NCBI GenBank assembly: GCA_035359995.1
Contig: DAORZT010000059.1
Span: forward strand, 1-16,106
DNA length: 16,106 nt
Origin: JAKPCT01 sp029553165
GTDB taxonomy: Bacteria; Bacillota; UBA4882; UBA8346
Reading direction: 5' to 3'
Below are positions 1 to 7,763 of the stretch, one piece after another. Every line of letters begins with the position of its first letter. Positions within the stretch are counted from its first letter, which is position 1. The translations under genes were made by a program, and so were the position numbers. The notes beneath the pieces were generated by a model. The model ran no database searches and was not told the origin of the DNA. It worked only from the letters and a program-made list of their open reading frames with translations.

Positions 1-2
1 AA

Positions 3-443
3 GTCAATGTGAATGTTTGGATGGCAGGAGTCGTCGAAAGAACGTATCCTAATTATTTCAGAATTCAACTTATCAAGCAGGCGGATCCTAATGGAAATTT
101 GCTGAAAATGTTGAGATTGGCCCAACTGATATATAAAAAAAACATCAAAGAAGTAATTGTCTATGGTGCTGGTGAATTGGGAAGAGAAATGGTAAGAACT
201 TTAAAATTAATGGGAATACGAATAAAATGTATTGTTGATAAAAAAAGCGTTTTATGGGACAATCAAATTGAAGGCGTAAAGATATGTCCCGTCGACAGTG
301 TCATTGAACCGGATATGCCAACTATTGTCGTTGCTTCATGTGCATTTGTTCAGGAAATCCGGGATACTGTTGAACAGATGTGTAGTCAGAAGGGGATTCA
401 GGTGGATATTTTAGATTGTTTTCAAATCAATTCATCGGATTAA
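3..443 (+). CDS. 3' part of a gene with a C-terminal Rossmann-like domain (partial)
   Basis: The reading frame is open from the left edge to a TAA stop at 441-443. A GTG at 9 could be read as a start, but no ribosome binding site precedes it, so the gene very likely begins outside the window. The visible 145 or so residues contain VIVYGAGELGREMVRTL followed by a strand, IKCIVDKK. This is a glycine-rich beta-alpha-beta nucleotide-binding pattern like that of NAD-binding or PglD-like N-terminal domains. A second half with the strand TIVVASCAF follows. Such domains occur as C-terminal modules in sugar-modifying and glycosyltransfer proteins of polysaccharide loci, which fits the neighbours. I cannot name the full protein. 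The sequence is AT-rich like the next gene and unlike the genes beyond 2400. Confidence 0.6.
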   Translation, partial: VNVNVWMAGVVERTYPNYFRIQLIKQADPNGNLLKMLRLAQLIYKKNIKEVIVYGAGELGREMVRTLKLMGIRIKCIVDKKSVLWDNQIEGVKICPVDSVIEPDMPTIVVASCAFVQEIRDTVEQMCSQKGIQVDILDCFQINSSD

Positions 444-497
444 AAGTTTTCTTTAACTTTCAAATTAATTTTATCTATAGAAAGGTGAGAGTGCCAA

Positions 498-1871
498 GTG
501 AGTAAAAAAGTCGCAGTTATCATTTGCAATTGGAATAGGAAAGATTATGTAGTGAATTGTATACGGTCGGTGTTGGAGTCCAGTTTCAAAGATTATGATC
601 TTTATATGGTTGACAATGCTTCAACTGATGGTTCTGTTGAAGCGGTTAGAGAAACGTTTGGGGATAAAGTCATTTTAATTGAGAACCCGGAAAACAGAGG
701 GGGTTCCGGAGGTTTCAATCGGGGGATGTCAGAAGCGTTAAAGGAGTCCTATAAGTATTTATATCTGTTAGATAATGATGTTGTATTGGATAAAAATGCT
801 TTGAGTGAATTATATGGATATATGGAGCAGAATCCGGATGTGGGTATGGCCGGTTCGTTAATTTATGTTATGCATAATCCTCAACAAATTCAGGAATTAG
901 GAGCTGTCATTGATTGGGATAAGTATTTCGTTAAACCTTATTATAAGGGGGAATATGATCGCGGCCAGTTACCGGAGTATCAGGAATGTGATTATGTACC
1001 GGCTTGCTCCGCTTTGGTGAGAGTTTCAGCGATTAAAAAAGTCGGATTGATGCCAGAAGAAAATTTTATTTATTGGGACGATATGGAGTGGGGTTATAAG
1101 TTTAAACTGAATGGTTACAGAGTTGTCGCCATACAAAGTTCTAAAGTATGGCATCGAACGGGCGGGGCTGGAAATACATTTATTGATTATTATTATTTGC
1201 GAAATCGTATTCGGTTTTTTGCGAAGTATTTAAGCAAAGAAAAACTGGTTGAATTTGCAAAAACACTATTGGATACTGTCATGCGGGCTATGTATTGCTC
1301 ATATTTGAAGAATAAAACTCATAGTATTCGAACGATGTTGGGGGCTATTGATGATGCGTTGAGTAATGTTACGGGTAAAGCTGTTGAAGGTAGGATCTTT
1401 CCGTCTCAGCCAGAGGAATATAAGGTTCAAAATTTGCTTGCTGATAAGAAAAGAATAATTATCATTGAGCCAAATCTGGATGATGTCAATTCCAGAATGA
1501 TAGTTCTGGAATGCATCATTAAAAAATTAATGTCCATAAAAGAAGGACTGGAGATTATAGGGGCTGTGAGTGATGTTATAGCTTCAGAAGCCAATAAAGA
1601 TTTAAATTTCAGGCTTATCGATAAGAATGAAATCAATAATATTGATTGTGATTTGATTTTCCAATCTACTGAACATATTTTATCGAACATAAATGAATTG
1701 AATATGGATTATGTGTGGATAGATTGCTACTTAAATATGATTTGTGACGAAAAAGATTATTATGCAATAAAAGGATTTCAACATTTTTATCAAATTATTA
1801 TGACTTTTATTTTACCTATATTTATGGAAAAATTGTTGAAGTTACGTTCTGTTTTATTAAACAGTGATTGA
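498..1871 (+). CDS. GT2-family glycosyltransferase with extra C-terminal domain
   Basis: Predicted cytoplasmic or membrane-associated inverting glycosyltransferase (GT-A fold, family 2) of a surface polysaccharide pathway. The GTG start at 498 follows AAAGGTGAG at 481-489. The N-terminal part shows the family signs in order: VAVIICNWNRKDY near residue 5, the nucleotide-binding VDNASTDGS near residue 38, and the metal-binding LLDNDVVLD with D92 and D94. Then comes IYWDDMEWG with D194 and D195. A WDDxE motif of this kind is found in galactofuranosyltransferases such as mycobacterial GlfT1/GlfT2, and glf is downstream, so galactofuranose transfer is a reasonable inference, not shown. Residues from about 310 to 457 form a second alpha/beta domain of unknown role, shared only with the paralogue at 2410. 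The gene is visibly more AT-rich than that paralogue. Confidence 0.9.
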   Translation: MSKKVAVIICNWNRKDYVVNCIRSVLESSFKDYDLYMVDNASTDGSVEAVRETFGDKVILIENPENRGGSGGFNRGMSEALKESYKYLYLLDNDVVLDKNALSELYGYMEQNPDVGMAGSLIYVMHNPQQIQELGAVIDWDKYFVKPYYKGEYDRGQLPEYQECDYVPACSALVRVSAIKKVGLMPEENFIYWDDMEWGYKFKLNGYRVVAIQSSKVWHRTGGAGNTFIDYYYLRNRIRFFAKYLSKEKLVEFAKTLLDTVMRAMYCSYLKNKTHSIRTMLGAIDDALSNVTGKAVEGRIFPSQPEEYKVQNLLADKKRIIIIEPNLDDVNSRMIVLECIIKKLMSIKEGLEIIGAVSDVIASEANKDLNFRLIDKNEINNIDCDLIFQSTEHILSNINELNMDYVWIDCYLNMICDEKDYYAIKGFQHFYQIIMTFILPIFMEKLLKLRSVLLNSD

Positions 1872-1984
1872 TTTTTAATAGCTGCTGAGAATAATATGCA
1901 ATCAGTGCTACTGTTTATTGGAGACTACGACGGAAATGATTTTAGGAATAATGTATGGTTTTTGGAATAACCTAAACGGCTTAT

Positions 1985-2357
1985 TTTAGATTGGCATTAA
2001 TCAAGAGAACACAACACCATTAACTAACCGCCAAAGCTAGGCATGACCATGTTATTATGGTTTTGATTCATTTGTAGGATTACCTGACGTGTAGGATGGA
2101 TTTGTTTTTCTGCAGGGGTCTGGTTTGATGAAACATTATCGGATTTATCAAGGAACATTCGTTAGATAAAGTAATATTTTTTCATATGATTGTGATCTAT
2201 ATTCGCTTATAGCTACAATTATTAAAAATATTTGTTAGATAAAATTGTCAAAGGGACAGTTATTGTTTCTGATGAATATTACAATTATCCCAATTGGCAA
2301 AATCATAAGTATAGGCATTTTCTTTCATACCGCTATATTGTCGCAGGTTATCAGTAA
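1985..2357 (+). pseudogene. Remnant of a TylF/macrocin-O-methyltransferase-like SAM methyltransferase
   Basis: No intact frame exists, but pieces of one protein appear in the right order in alternating frames. YGFDSFVGLPDV is at 2056-2091, then after a stop and frame change GVWFDETLSDL near 2115-2147. SYDCDLYSLIATII is at 2182-2226, and VIVSDEYYNYPNWQNHKY with a tail ending at a TAA (2355-2357) is in the frame starting at 2232. These match the family pattern of TylF-type class I O-methyltransferases (GFDSFeGLP, G-F-dTL, DcDLYsSt, fDEYy) in order and spacing. The 5' boundary is approximate, since the N-terminal part before 2053 is hardly readable. At least three frame changes or stops make it non-functional. 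Its position inside the operon suggests that the ancestral polysaccharide carried a methylated sugar. Confidence 0.75.
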
Positions 2358-2409
2358 GTTGCGGTAATTATCGAATAATTTGAATTGAAAGGCAAAGGGC
2401 ATTTGTTCG

Positions 2410-3762
2410 ATGGATAAAAAAATTGCGGTCGTTATTTGCAACTTTAATAAAAAAGATTATGTGATGCAATGTATTGCTTCGGTTTTTGCTCAGGACCTGC
2501 ACGGTATATCGGTTTATGTTGTTGATAATGCCTCAACCGACGGTTCTTCGGAAGAAATTTCGCGAAAATTCAAAGATAAAGTCAATTTAATCAGAAATTT
2601 TGAAAATCTGGGCGGTTCCGGCGGGTTTAACACCGGTATCCGGGAAGCGCTTAAATGGGATTATCCCTATATCTATCTGTTAGATAATGATGTTATATTG
2701 GATTCCAAGGCATTATCCGAATTAGTTGATTACCTTGAATCTCATCCACAAACGGCGATTGCTGGTTCCGCCATCTACTCCATGGACTGTCCGGACGAGC
2801 TTCAGGAGCTTGGGGCGGTTATTGATTGGGAAAACTACTATATTCAACCCCAAGGCAAAGGATTGCTTGGAAATACATTTAGCACTGAAGCCTTGGAATG
2901 TGATTACGTTCCGGCCTGTTCGATGTTGGTCAGGACCGAGGCTATCCGGAAAGTCGGCGTTATGGACGAATCCAATTTTATTTATTGGGATGATATCGAG
3001 TGGGGACACCGGATGAAGCAAGCCGGTTATCGAGTGGCGGTCGTCCCGTCATCCAAGGTTTGGCACAAGATGGGCGTGGCCCAGCGGAGCAATACTTTTG
3101 GGACCTATTATTTTTGGAGAAACCGGTTGAATTTCTTCTTAAGGAATATAGCTGATGCCGATGTGTCCCGTTTTACGGAAAAAATGTTTTCCGAATTGTT
3201 TCAAGCGTTGTATTCATGTAATTTTAATCAAAAATACCGTAGTGCCAGGACGATCATGTTTGCGGTAGAAGACGCCCTCAACAATGTTCGGGGGAAAGCG
3301 CCGGAAGAACGGGTGGTGGAGGCTGATCTGGTTGTACCCAAGCTGGAGGAGATGCTCAGGGACAAAGCGGAGATACTTATTGTCGACTTTGAAAGTATCA
3401 AAACCGTCCGCGACGTGGTCAACCGGATCCGGACGTTACGCCCCGACCTTGCTGTGACATTGGCCGCCAGATATCATGATCTCCGTATGTTGGAGGGACA
3501 ATTCCCCGAAACAAAGATTATCCCCTGGAATCAGGCGGTTTTTAAAGAGTATCCTGTGGTGGTGCAGATTTGCCGTCACGTGATGGAACTTGGTAATGAA
3601 GTGGAGCCCGGTATTTACATCGATCAATTTTTGAACGTGGCTGGTTCTCCAAGGGATTTTGAGTATATCCAGAATTATCAGCATGTTTTTAAGACGTTTC
3701 AAATGATTTATTATCCTGTCTTTGCCGATAAGGTATCAGCATTTCGCAGGAAGTATCTGTAG
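2410..3762 (+). CDS. GT2-family glycosyltransferase, paralogue of the gene at 498
   Basis: Predicted GT-A-fold glycosyltransferase of 450 residues, very similar along its whole length to the protein encoded at 498. It shares IAVVICNFNKKDY, VDNASTDGSSEE, GGSGGFN, LLDNDVILD (D92, D94) and IYWDDIEWG (D194, D195), all at the same residue numbers. The C-terminal domain from about residue 310 begins ILIVDFESIKTVRDVVNRI and ends with YIDQFLNVAG and a helical tail. I do not recognise this domain outside the pair. The start is ATG 2410 behind GAAAGGCAAAGGG; spacing is acceptable but the ribosome binding site is not strong. Base composition is more balanced than in the first copy, so the two are diverged or were acquired separately rather than being a fresh tandem duplication. 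Substrate unknown; galactofuranose is possible because of the WDDxE motif and glf. Confidence 0.9.
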   Translation: MDKKIAVVICNFNKKDYVMQCIASVFAQDLHGISVYVVDNASTDGSSEEISRKFKDKVNLIRNFENLGGSGGFNTGIREALKWDYPYIYLLDNDVILDSKALSELVDYLESHPQTAIAGSAIYSMDCPDELQELGAVIDWENYYIQPQGKGLLGNTFSTEALECDYVPACSMLVRTEAIRKVGVMDESNFIYWDDIEWGHRMKQAGYRVAVVPSSKVWHKMGVAQRSNTFGTYYFWRNRLNFFLRNIADADVSRFTEKMFSELFQALYSCNFNQKYRSARTIMFAVEDALNNVRGKAPEERVVEADLVVPKLEEMLRDKAEILIVDFESIKTVRDVVNRIRTLRPDLAVTLAARYHDLRMLEGQFPETKIIPWNQAVFKEYPVVVQICRHVMELGNEVEPGIYIDQFLNVAGSPRDFEYIQNYQHVFKTFQMIYYPVFADKVSAFRRKYL

Positions 3763-3777
3763 AAGGTGGCCGAGAGA

Positions 3778-4686
3778 ATGAACACCCCTTTGGTAAGTAT
3801 CGTTACCATCTGCTGGAACCGTAAAGCCGATCTTTGTGAAAGCTTGCGCCGGATCCGGGAGGTTGACTATCCGGATTTGGAAGTGATCGTGGTTGACAAT
3901 GCTTCAACGGATGGGACACCGGAGCTGATTGCCACGGAATTTCCGGAAGTACGGCTGATCAGGATGTATAAAAATATCGGGATCGAAGCCTACAATATCG
4001 GTTTTCAGAACGCCCGGGGCGAGTATATCGTCATTTTGGATGATGACTCCTTCCCGCAACGGGATGCGGTCCGGCGGATGGTTGCTAAATTTGAGCGCGA
4101 TCCGCAGTTAGGTGTCGTCGCCTTTGATGTCCGTAACTTCTATAACTATGATGATGTGAAAAATGATGCCTTTAAGGAGACCGGACAGGCATTTCGGGGG
4201 ACGGCAGCAACCGCCGAAAACTATCTGTTGGCCTTTAACGGTGCCGGAGCCGGTGTGCGCCGGGAGCTCTTGCGGGAAGTGGGATTTTACCCGGAGGAAT
4301 TCTTCCTTTATTGGAATGAGCAGGATACCGCGTTCCGTATCCTGGATCGGGGCTATAAGATTAACTTCTTCGCTGATGTAGTCGCTTACCACAAATATTC
4401 GCCAACCAACCGCAGTTCCTGGCGGGCTCCGTTTTACTATACCCGAAATGCGTTTTGGCTGATTTGGAAGAACTATCCCCTGGGAATGGCACTTCCTTTG
4501 ACGATCCGGTTGATCAGCGACTGTTTCTATTTTGCGCTGGAACAACAGACATTGATTTATTTAAAGGCGATGATAGCTGCGTTTGTAAATATGGGCCGAC
4601 TGAAAGGCAAACGGAAACCGGTAACGCCGGAGATTGCCAAAAACCTGCGGATTCCTTTTAATGTTGCGTTCACTTTTTACCGATAA
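3778..4686 (+). CDS. GT2-family glycosyltransferase (rhamnosyltransferase-like)
   Basis: A 303-residue single-domain GT2 enzyme: PLVSIVTICWNRKADL at the N-terminus, VIVVDNASTDGTPEL, the DxD-type ILDDDSFPQ, an acceptor-region FNGAGAGVRRELL, and FLYWNEQDTAFRI where the catalytic aspartate is expected. The C-terminal third is rich in aromatic and hydrophobic residues and probably lies on the membrane. I choose ATG 3778 because AGAAGGTGG at 3761-3769 is then correctly spaced; an in-frame GTG at 3766 lies inside that ribosome binding site. The gene starts 15 bases after the stop of the preceding transferase, so it is in the same operon and probably extends the same glycan. Unlike the two larger transferases it lacks their C-terminal domain. 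The sugar donor cannot be told from sequence. Confidence 0.88.
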   Translation: MNTPLVSIVTICWNRKADLCESLRRIREVDYPDLEVIVVDNASTDGTPELIATEFPEVRLIRMYKNIGIEAYNIGFQNARGEYIVILDDDSFPQRDAVRRMVAKFERDPQLGVVAFDVRNFYNYDDVKNDAFKETGQAFRGTAATAENYLLAFNGAGAGVRRELLREVGFYPEEFFLYWNEQDTAFRILDRGYKINFFADVVAYHKYSPTNRSSWRAPFYYTRNAFWLIWKNYPLGMALPLTIRLISDCFYFALEQQTLIYLKAMIAAFVNMGRLKGKRKPVTPEIAKNLRIPFNVAFTFYR

Positions 4687-4717
4687 TGATCAGTAAATTC
4701 GAAGAATGAGGCTTAAG

Positions 4718-5212
4718 ATGAAGGAATTATTAATTATTCGTTCGGTCAGCTTTCAGCAACTGGATCGAAATCTGGTCGCCATTCTTGAAAGATATCCGGA
4801 GCATCGGATCAGCATCCTGACGCATGAGCATGGGGTGCTGTTAGCGCAGAAATATAAAGGGATTGGCCACGTTTATGTCTATCCGTATAAAGAGGGTTTT
4901 AAGTTTAAAAACAAAGTACCTGCTTTTCAGGATAAAAACTTTGATGTGGTGATTGTTCCGGTGACGAACATTACTGGTGCCGGTTTTTTTAACGTCCTCT
5001 TATTTTCATTAAGCCTGAAAGCAGCGCAACGGGTTCTCTGCAATGTCCGGTCGGAGTTTAAGGAGTTAAGCGGGTTTTCGCTTCTTAGCTTAGGATTAAA
5101 GAACCTGGGAATTGCGGTGCTTTCGTACTTGTGCACAGCCTTTCTGGCATTGTTTGTTATATTATTTTTGCCGTTTAAACTTCGGAAGATCGAAAAGAAA
5201 GGTGAGTCATAA
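4718..5212 (+). CDS. Small protein resembling the N-terminal half of a GT-B glycosyltransferase, with a C-terminal membrane segment
   Basis: ATG 4718 is preferred because TGAGG at 4707-4711 is well spaced; ATG 4706 is in frame but has no usable ribosome binding site. The 164-residue product begins KELLIIRSVSFQQLDRNLVAI, then has alternating strands and helices (RISILTHEHG, VYVYPYKEG, FDVVIVPVTN). This looks like the first Rossmann half of GT-B enzymes such as family 9 transferases. Instead of the nucleotide-sugar-binding half there is a hydrophobic segment at about residues 128-154 and a basic tail. It therefore probably lacks transferase activity on its own and might be a membrane-anchored partner of the neighbouring GT2 enzymes. 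The stop is two bases before the glf start, so it is co-transcribed with glf. Function unknown. Confidence 0.75.
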   Translation: MKELLIIRSVSFQQLDRNLVAILERYPEHRISILTHEHGVLLAQKYKGIGHVYVYPYKEGFKFKNKVPAFQDKNFDVVIVPVTNITGAGFFNVLLFSLSLKAAQRVLCNVRSEFKELSGFSLLSLGLKNLGIAVLSYLCTAFLALFVILFLPFKLRKIEKKGES

Positions 5213-5214
5213 CA

Positions 5215-6312
5215 ATGTTTGATTATTTGATCGTCGGTTGTGGCCTCGCCGGGGTAACCTGTGCCCGGCTTTTGGCGGAGAATGGGTATCGGGTGTTAAT
5301 CATCGACAGACGGAATCATATTGGTGGTAACGTTTATGATTATTACAATGAGGACGGTATTTTGGTCCACAAATACGGGCCGCATATTTTCCATACCCAA
5401 CACCGAAAAGTGTGGGATTTTTTATCCCGGTTTACCCAATGGCATTATTACCAACATAGGGTGTTGAGCCTGGTGCGGGGTAAATTGGTTCCGCTGCCGA
5501 TCAATGTTGATACCATCAATCTGCTCTATAATACCAATTATTCAAGTGAAACTATTCAGGAATTCTATGATCGGGTCAGCCAGCCGGACATCCCGGTTAC
5601 CAATGCCAAAGAGATGGTGATTAAGAAGATCGGGAACGAACTCTATGAGCTGTTTTTTAAAGAGTACACCAGGAAGCAGTGGGGGCTTGATGCCGAAATG
5701 TTGGACCCGGAAGTTACTGCTCGGATTCCGATCCGTTATAACCGGGATGACCGTTATTTTGAAGACCGTTACCAAGGAATGCCGCGGTTTGGCTATACCA
5801 GGATGATCACCAATATGCTGGACCATCCGCAGATTCATGTGATGTTAAATGCCGATTTTGCGTTTGTTAAGGACAAACTGGATTATGACAGGATTATTTA
5901 TACCGGGCCGATCGATGCTTTCTTTGACTATAAACACGGTAAGCTGCCTTACCGGTCGCTCGAATTTCAGTTTGAGACCTTAGACTGTAATTATTATCAA
6001 ACAGTGGCCACTGTCAACTATCCGAATGACTATGATTTTACCCGGATCACCGAGTTTAAGCACATGACCGGCCAGGTCCATCCGAAAACGGCCATCGTCA
6101 GGGAATATCCATGCGCGGCGGGAGAGCCGTATTATCCGATTCCCAAAGCTGAAAACAAGGCCTTATATGCCAAGTACCACGAAGAGGCTGAAACGCAGGA
6201 AAATCTGTACTTCACCGGCCGGTTAGGGTTGTATCAGTATTTGAATATGGATGTTGTGGTGAAAGAAGCGATGGAACTGGTGGAGAAGCTGTTGGGGCGC
6301 AGTCTGGTTTGA
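5215..6312 (+). CDS. glf: UDP-galactopyranose mutase
   Basis: Flavoenzyme that interconverts UDP-galactopyranose and UDP-galactofuranose, the donor for galactofuranose-containing surface glycans; cytoplasmic. The 365-residue length is normal for bacterial Glf. The N-terminal FAD-binding loop is GCGLAG at residues 8-13 (the first variable position is Cys, which is tolerated). It is followed by IDRRNHIGGNVYDYY and KYGPHIFHT, hallmarks of the family. ARIPIRYNRDDRYF, PYYPIP and the C-terminal FAD-contact segment GRLGLYQYLNMD are all present. ATG 5215 follows AAAGGTGAG at 5197-5205. It is the last gene before the terminator at 6416. Its presence indicates that at least one transferase in the operon uses UDP-galactofuranose. 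Confidence 0.97.
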   Translation: MFDYLIVGCGLAGVTCARLLAENGYRVLIIDRRNHIGGNVYDYYNEDGILVHKYGPHIFHTQHRKVWDFLSRFTQWHYYQHRVLSLVRGKLVPLPINVDTINLLYNTNYSSETIQEFYDRVSQPDIPVTNAKEMVIKKIGNELYELFFKEYTRKQWGLDAEMLDPEVTARIPIRYNRDDRYFEDRYQGMPRFGYTRMITNMLDHPQIHVMLNADFAFVKDKLDYDRIIYTGPIDAFFDYKHGKLPYRSLEFQFETLDCNYYQTVATVNYPNDYDFTRITEFKHMTGQVHPKTAIVREYPCAAGEPYYPIPKAENKALYAKYHEEAETQENLYFTGRLGLYQYLNMDVVVKEAMELVEKLLGRSLV

Positions 6313-6345
6313 TTGTTTGAAAGGACTCCTAAGTTCTGTTATCTT

Positions 6346-6368
6346 TAGATCTTTTGAGGGTTGTTTGG
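6346..6368 (+). repeat. Short remnant of the 5' module of the dispersed repeat family
   Basis: TAGATCTTTTGAGGGTTGTT and the next GG differ at only three positions from the start of the full repeat copy at 14556-14578 (including the shared TAGATCTT lead-in). No further similarity follows, so it is a truncated or decayed copy, or a chance match. It shows that the family may not be confined to the right half of the window. Confidence 0.45.
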
Positions 6369-6415
6369 TTCTGTGGGTGATACTGTTTATCATTCTTTTA
6401 AAGTCGTTTCTCTCT

Positions 6416-6446
6416 GATCCACTGTTCGAGACGGTGGATCTTTTTT
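6416..6446 (+). terminator. Rho-independent terminator of the polysaccharide operon
   Basis: GATCCACTG (6416-6424) pairs with CGGTGGATC (6432-6440), a 9-bp stem with one G-T pair and a 7-base loop, followed at once by six T. It lies about 100 bases after the glf stop. Confidence 0.85.
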
Positions 6447-6487
6447 CCACGCTAAAAAGGGGCTCAGGCTTCCGATTTCAACCGCTG

Positions 6488-6504
6488 TTTTCCACCTTGG
6501 AAAA
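6488..6504. promoter_or_regulatory. Perfect palindrome upstream of dacF (operator candidate)
   Basis: TTTTCCA, three bases, TGGAAAA: a perfect 7-bp inverted repeat. It sits six bases before a TATACT hexamer (6510-6515) that could be a -10 element, although no good -35 is in place. It may be a repressor site or a short hairpin. A separate GCATT ... CATATCT arrangement at about 6527-6554 loosely resembles a sigma-F/sigma-G promoter, which is the known control of dacF in Bacillus. That match is weak. Confidence 0.35.
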
Positions 6505-6587
6505 TACTTTATACTTCTGTTTCATGCATTAAACCCTCCGGGACCTCATATCTATGAATGATTGACTTTTTCACCGGAGGAAAGAAG

Positions 6588-7763
6588 ATGGTTTTGCTTG
6601 TAAGGTTCAATAAACGGATCCTGCTTGCTTTATTACTGCTTTTGTCTGTAGGTTCATTCTGCTTAACCCGACAACTGCGGACCACGACTTCTACCGGTTA
6701 TCAGATTCGTCCACAGTTTCCTCCCTTGGTCTATATCCCCGATTATCAAAGCGGAGTTAAAGTGAGAGCAAGTGCCAGTGTTCTGATTGAAGCGAAAAGT
6801 GGCACTGTTTTATTTGCTGATAACGCTGAGACCCGGCGGGCGCCGGCGAGTACTACCAAGATGATGACGGCAATTGTCGCCTTAGAGAAAGGTAATCTCA
6901 ATCAAGTGATCCGGGTCTCCCGCCGGGCTGCGCAAACCGGGGGCTCAACCATCTGGTTAAAAGCAGGGGACCAGCTCACTTTATTGGAGTTACTTGAAGG
7001 AATGATGTTGCGTTCAGGTAATGATGGCAGCATGGCGGTTGCGGAAGGAGTTGCCGGAAGTGTGGAGCGGTTTTTGACCTTGATGAACGCTAAAGCAAAG
7101 GAGATTGGGGCATTAAACACTAATTTTCGCAATCCCCATGGTTTAAGGGCACCTTCGCATTATACGACTGCGTTGGATTTGGCATTGATCGCGCGGTACG
7201 GTTTGGAAAATCCCCGTTTTGCCGAGTTAGTCAGTGAAAAGGTTGGGATTTTGGAGTGGGCAAATGTTGATAAGGCAATTGAGATTAAAAACACCAATAA
7301 ACTGCTCTGGTACCTCGAAGGAGCCGATGGTGTAAAAACAGGTACTACCAATGAAGCCGGCCATTGTTTGGTGGCTTCGGCGACCCGGGACGGGAAAAAA
7401 TTAATCGCCGTGGTCCTGAACTCAAATGACCGCTGGAATGATTGTGCCAGGTTACTGGAGTATGGTTTTAATAACTTTGAGATTATCACCATTGCAGCTA
7501 AAGAACAGCCGGTGACTGATGTTAGGATTAAACACGGCAGACCGGCTCAGGTGAAGTTATATCCCCGCAGGGACTTAATTGCGGTGGTCCGCAAAGAGCA
7601 ACAGGCGGGGATCGAGTCACGGGTGAGGGTATTTGAGGGACGCCTAAAAGCACCGGTCAAAGCCGGTCAGCCTTTAGGCAAGATCAGTTATTTATATGAA
7701 GGGAAAGTGGTTGATGAAGTTGATCTGATAACCAATCAGACGGTGAAGTATCGGTGGTGGTAA
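6588..7763 (+). CDS. dacF: D-alanyl-D-alanine carboxypeptidase, DacF/PBP5-type (peptidase S11)
   Basis: Penicillin-binding protein that removes the terminal D-alanine of peptidoglycan stem peptides, acting outside the membrane. ATG 6588 is chosen because CGGAGG ends at 6580 with a 7-base spacer; an upstream in-frame ATG at 6558 has no ribosome binding site. The 391-residue product starts with a basic stretch and a signal-anchor segment, ILLALLLLLSVGSF. The catalytic motifs are complete: STTK with S88 and K91, SGN at 143-145, and KTG at 250-252. After about residue 300 comes the beta-rich PBP5 C-terminal domain. The protein ends in KYRWW with no obvious amphipathic anchor helix, so membrane attachment would depend on the N-terminus if the signal is not cleaved. 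Proximity to spoIIE suggests a role in spore peptidoglycan, but a vegetative DacA-like role cannot be excluded. Confidence 0.92.
   Translation: MVLLVRFNKRILLALLLLLSVGSFCLTRQLRTTTSTGYQIRPQFPPLVYIPDYQSGVKVRASASVLIEAKSGTVLFADNAETRRAPASTTKMMTAIVALEKGNLNQVIRVSRRAAQTGGSTIWLKAGDQLTLLELLEGMMLRSGNDGSMAVAEGVAGSVERFLTLMNAKAKEIGALNTNFRNPHGLRAPSHYTTALDLALIARYGLENPRFAELVSEKVGILEWANVDKAIEIKNTNKLLWYLEGADGVKTGTTNEAGHCLVASATRDGKKLIAVVLNSNDRWNDCARLLEYGFNNFEIITIAAKEQPVTDVRIKHGRPAQVKLYPRRDLIAVVRKEQQAGIESRVRVFEGRLKAPVKAGQPLGKISYLYEGKVVDEVDLITNQTVKYRWW

Noticed and set aside
4108..4545. 145-codon minus-strand frame
   Set aside because: Complement of a well-supported GT2 gene. Its translation shows no domain pattern.
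6317..6532. 71-codon frame with hydrophobic stretch between glf and dacF
   Set aside because: It runs through the terminator hairpin and the palindrome, has no ribosome binding site, and its hydrophobicity comes from T-rich DNA.
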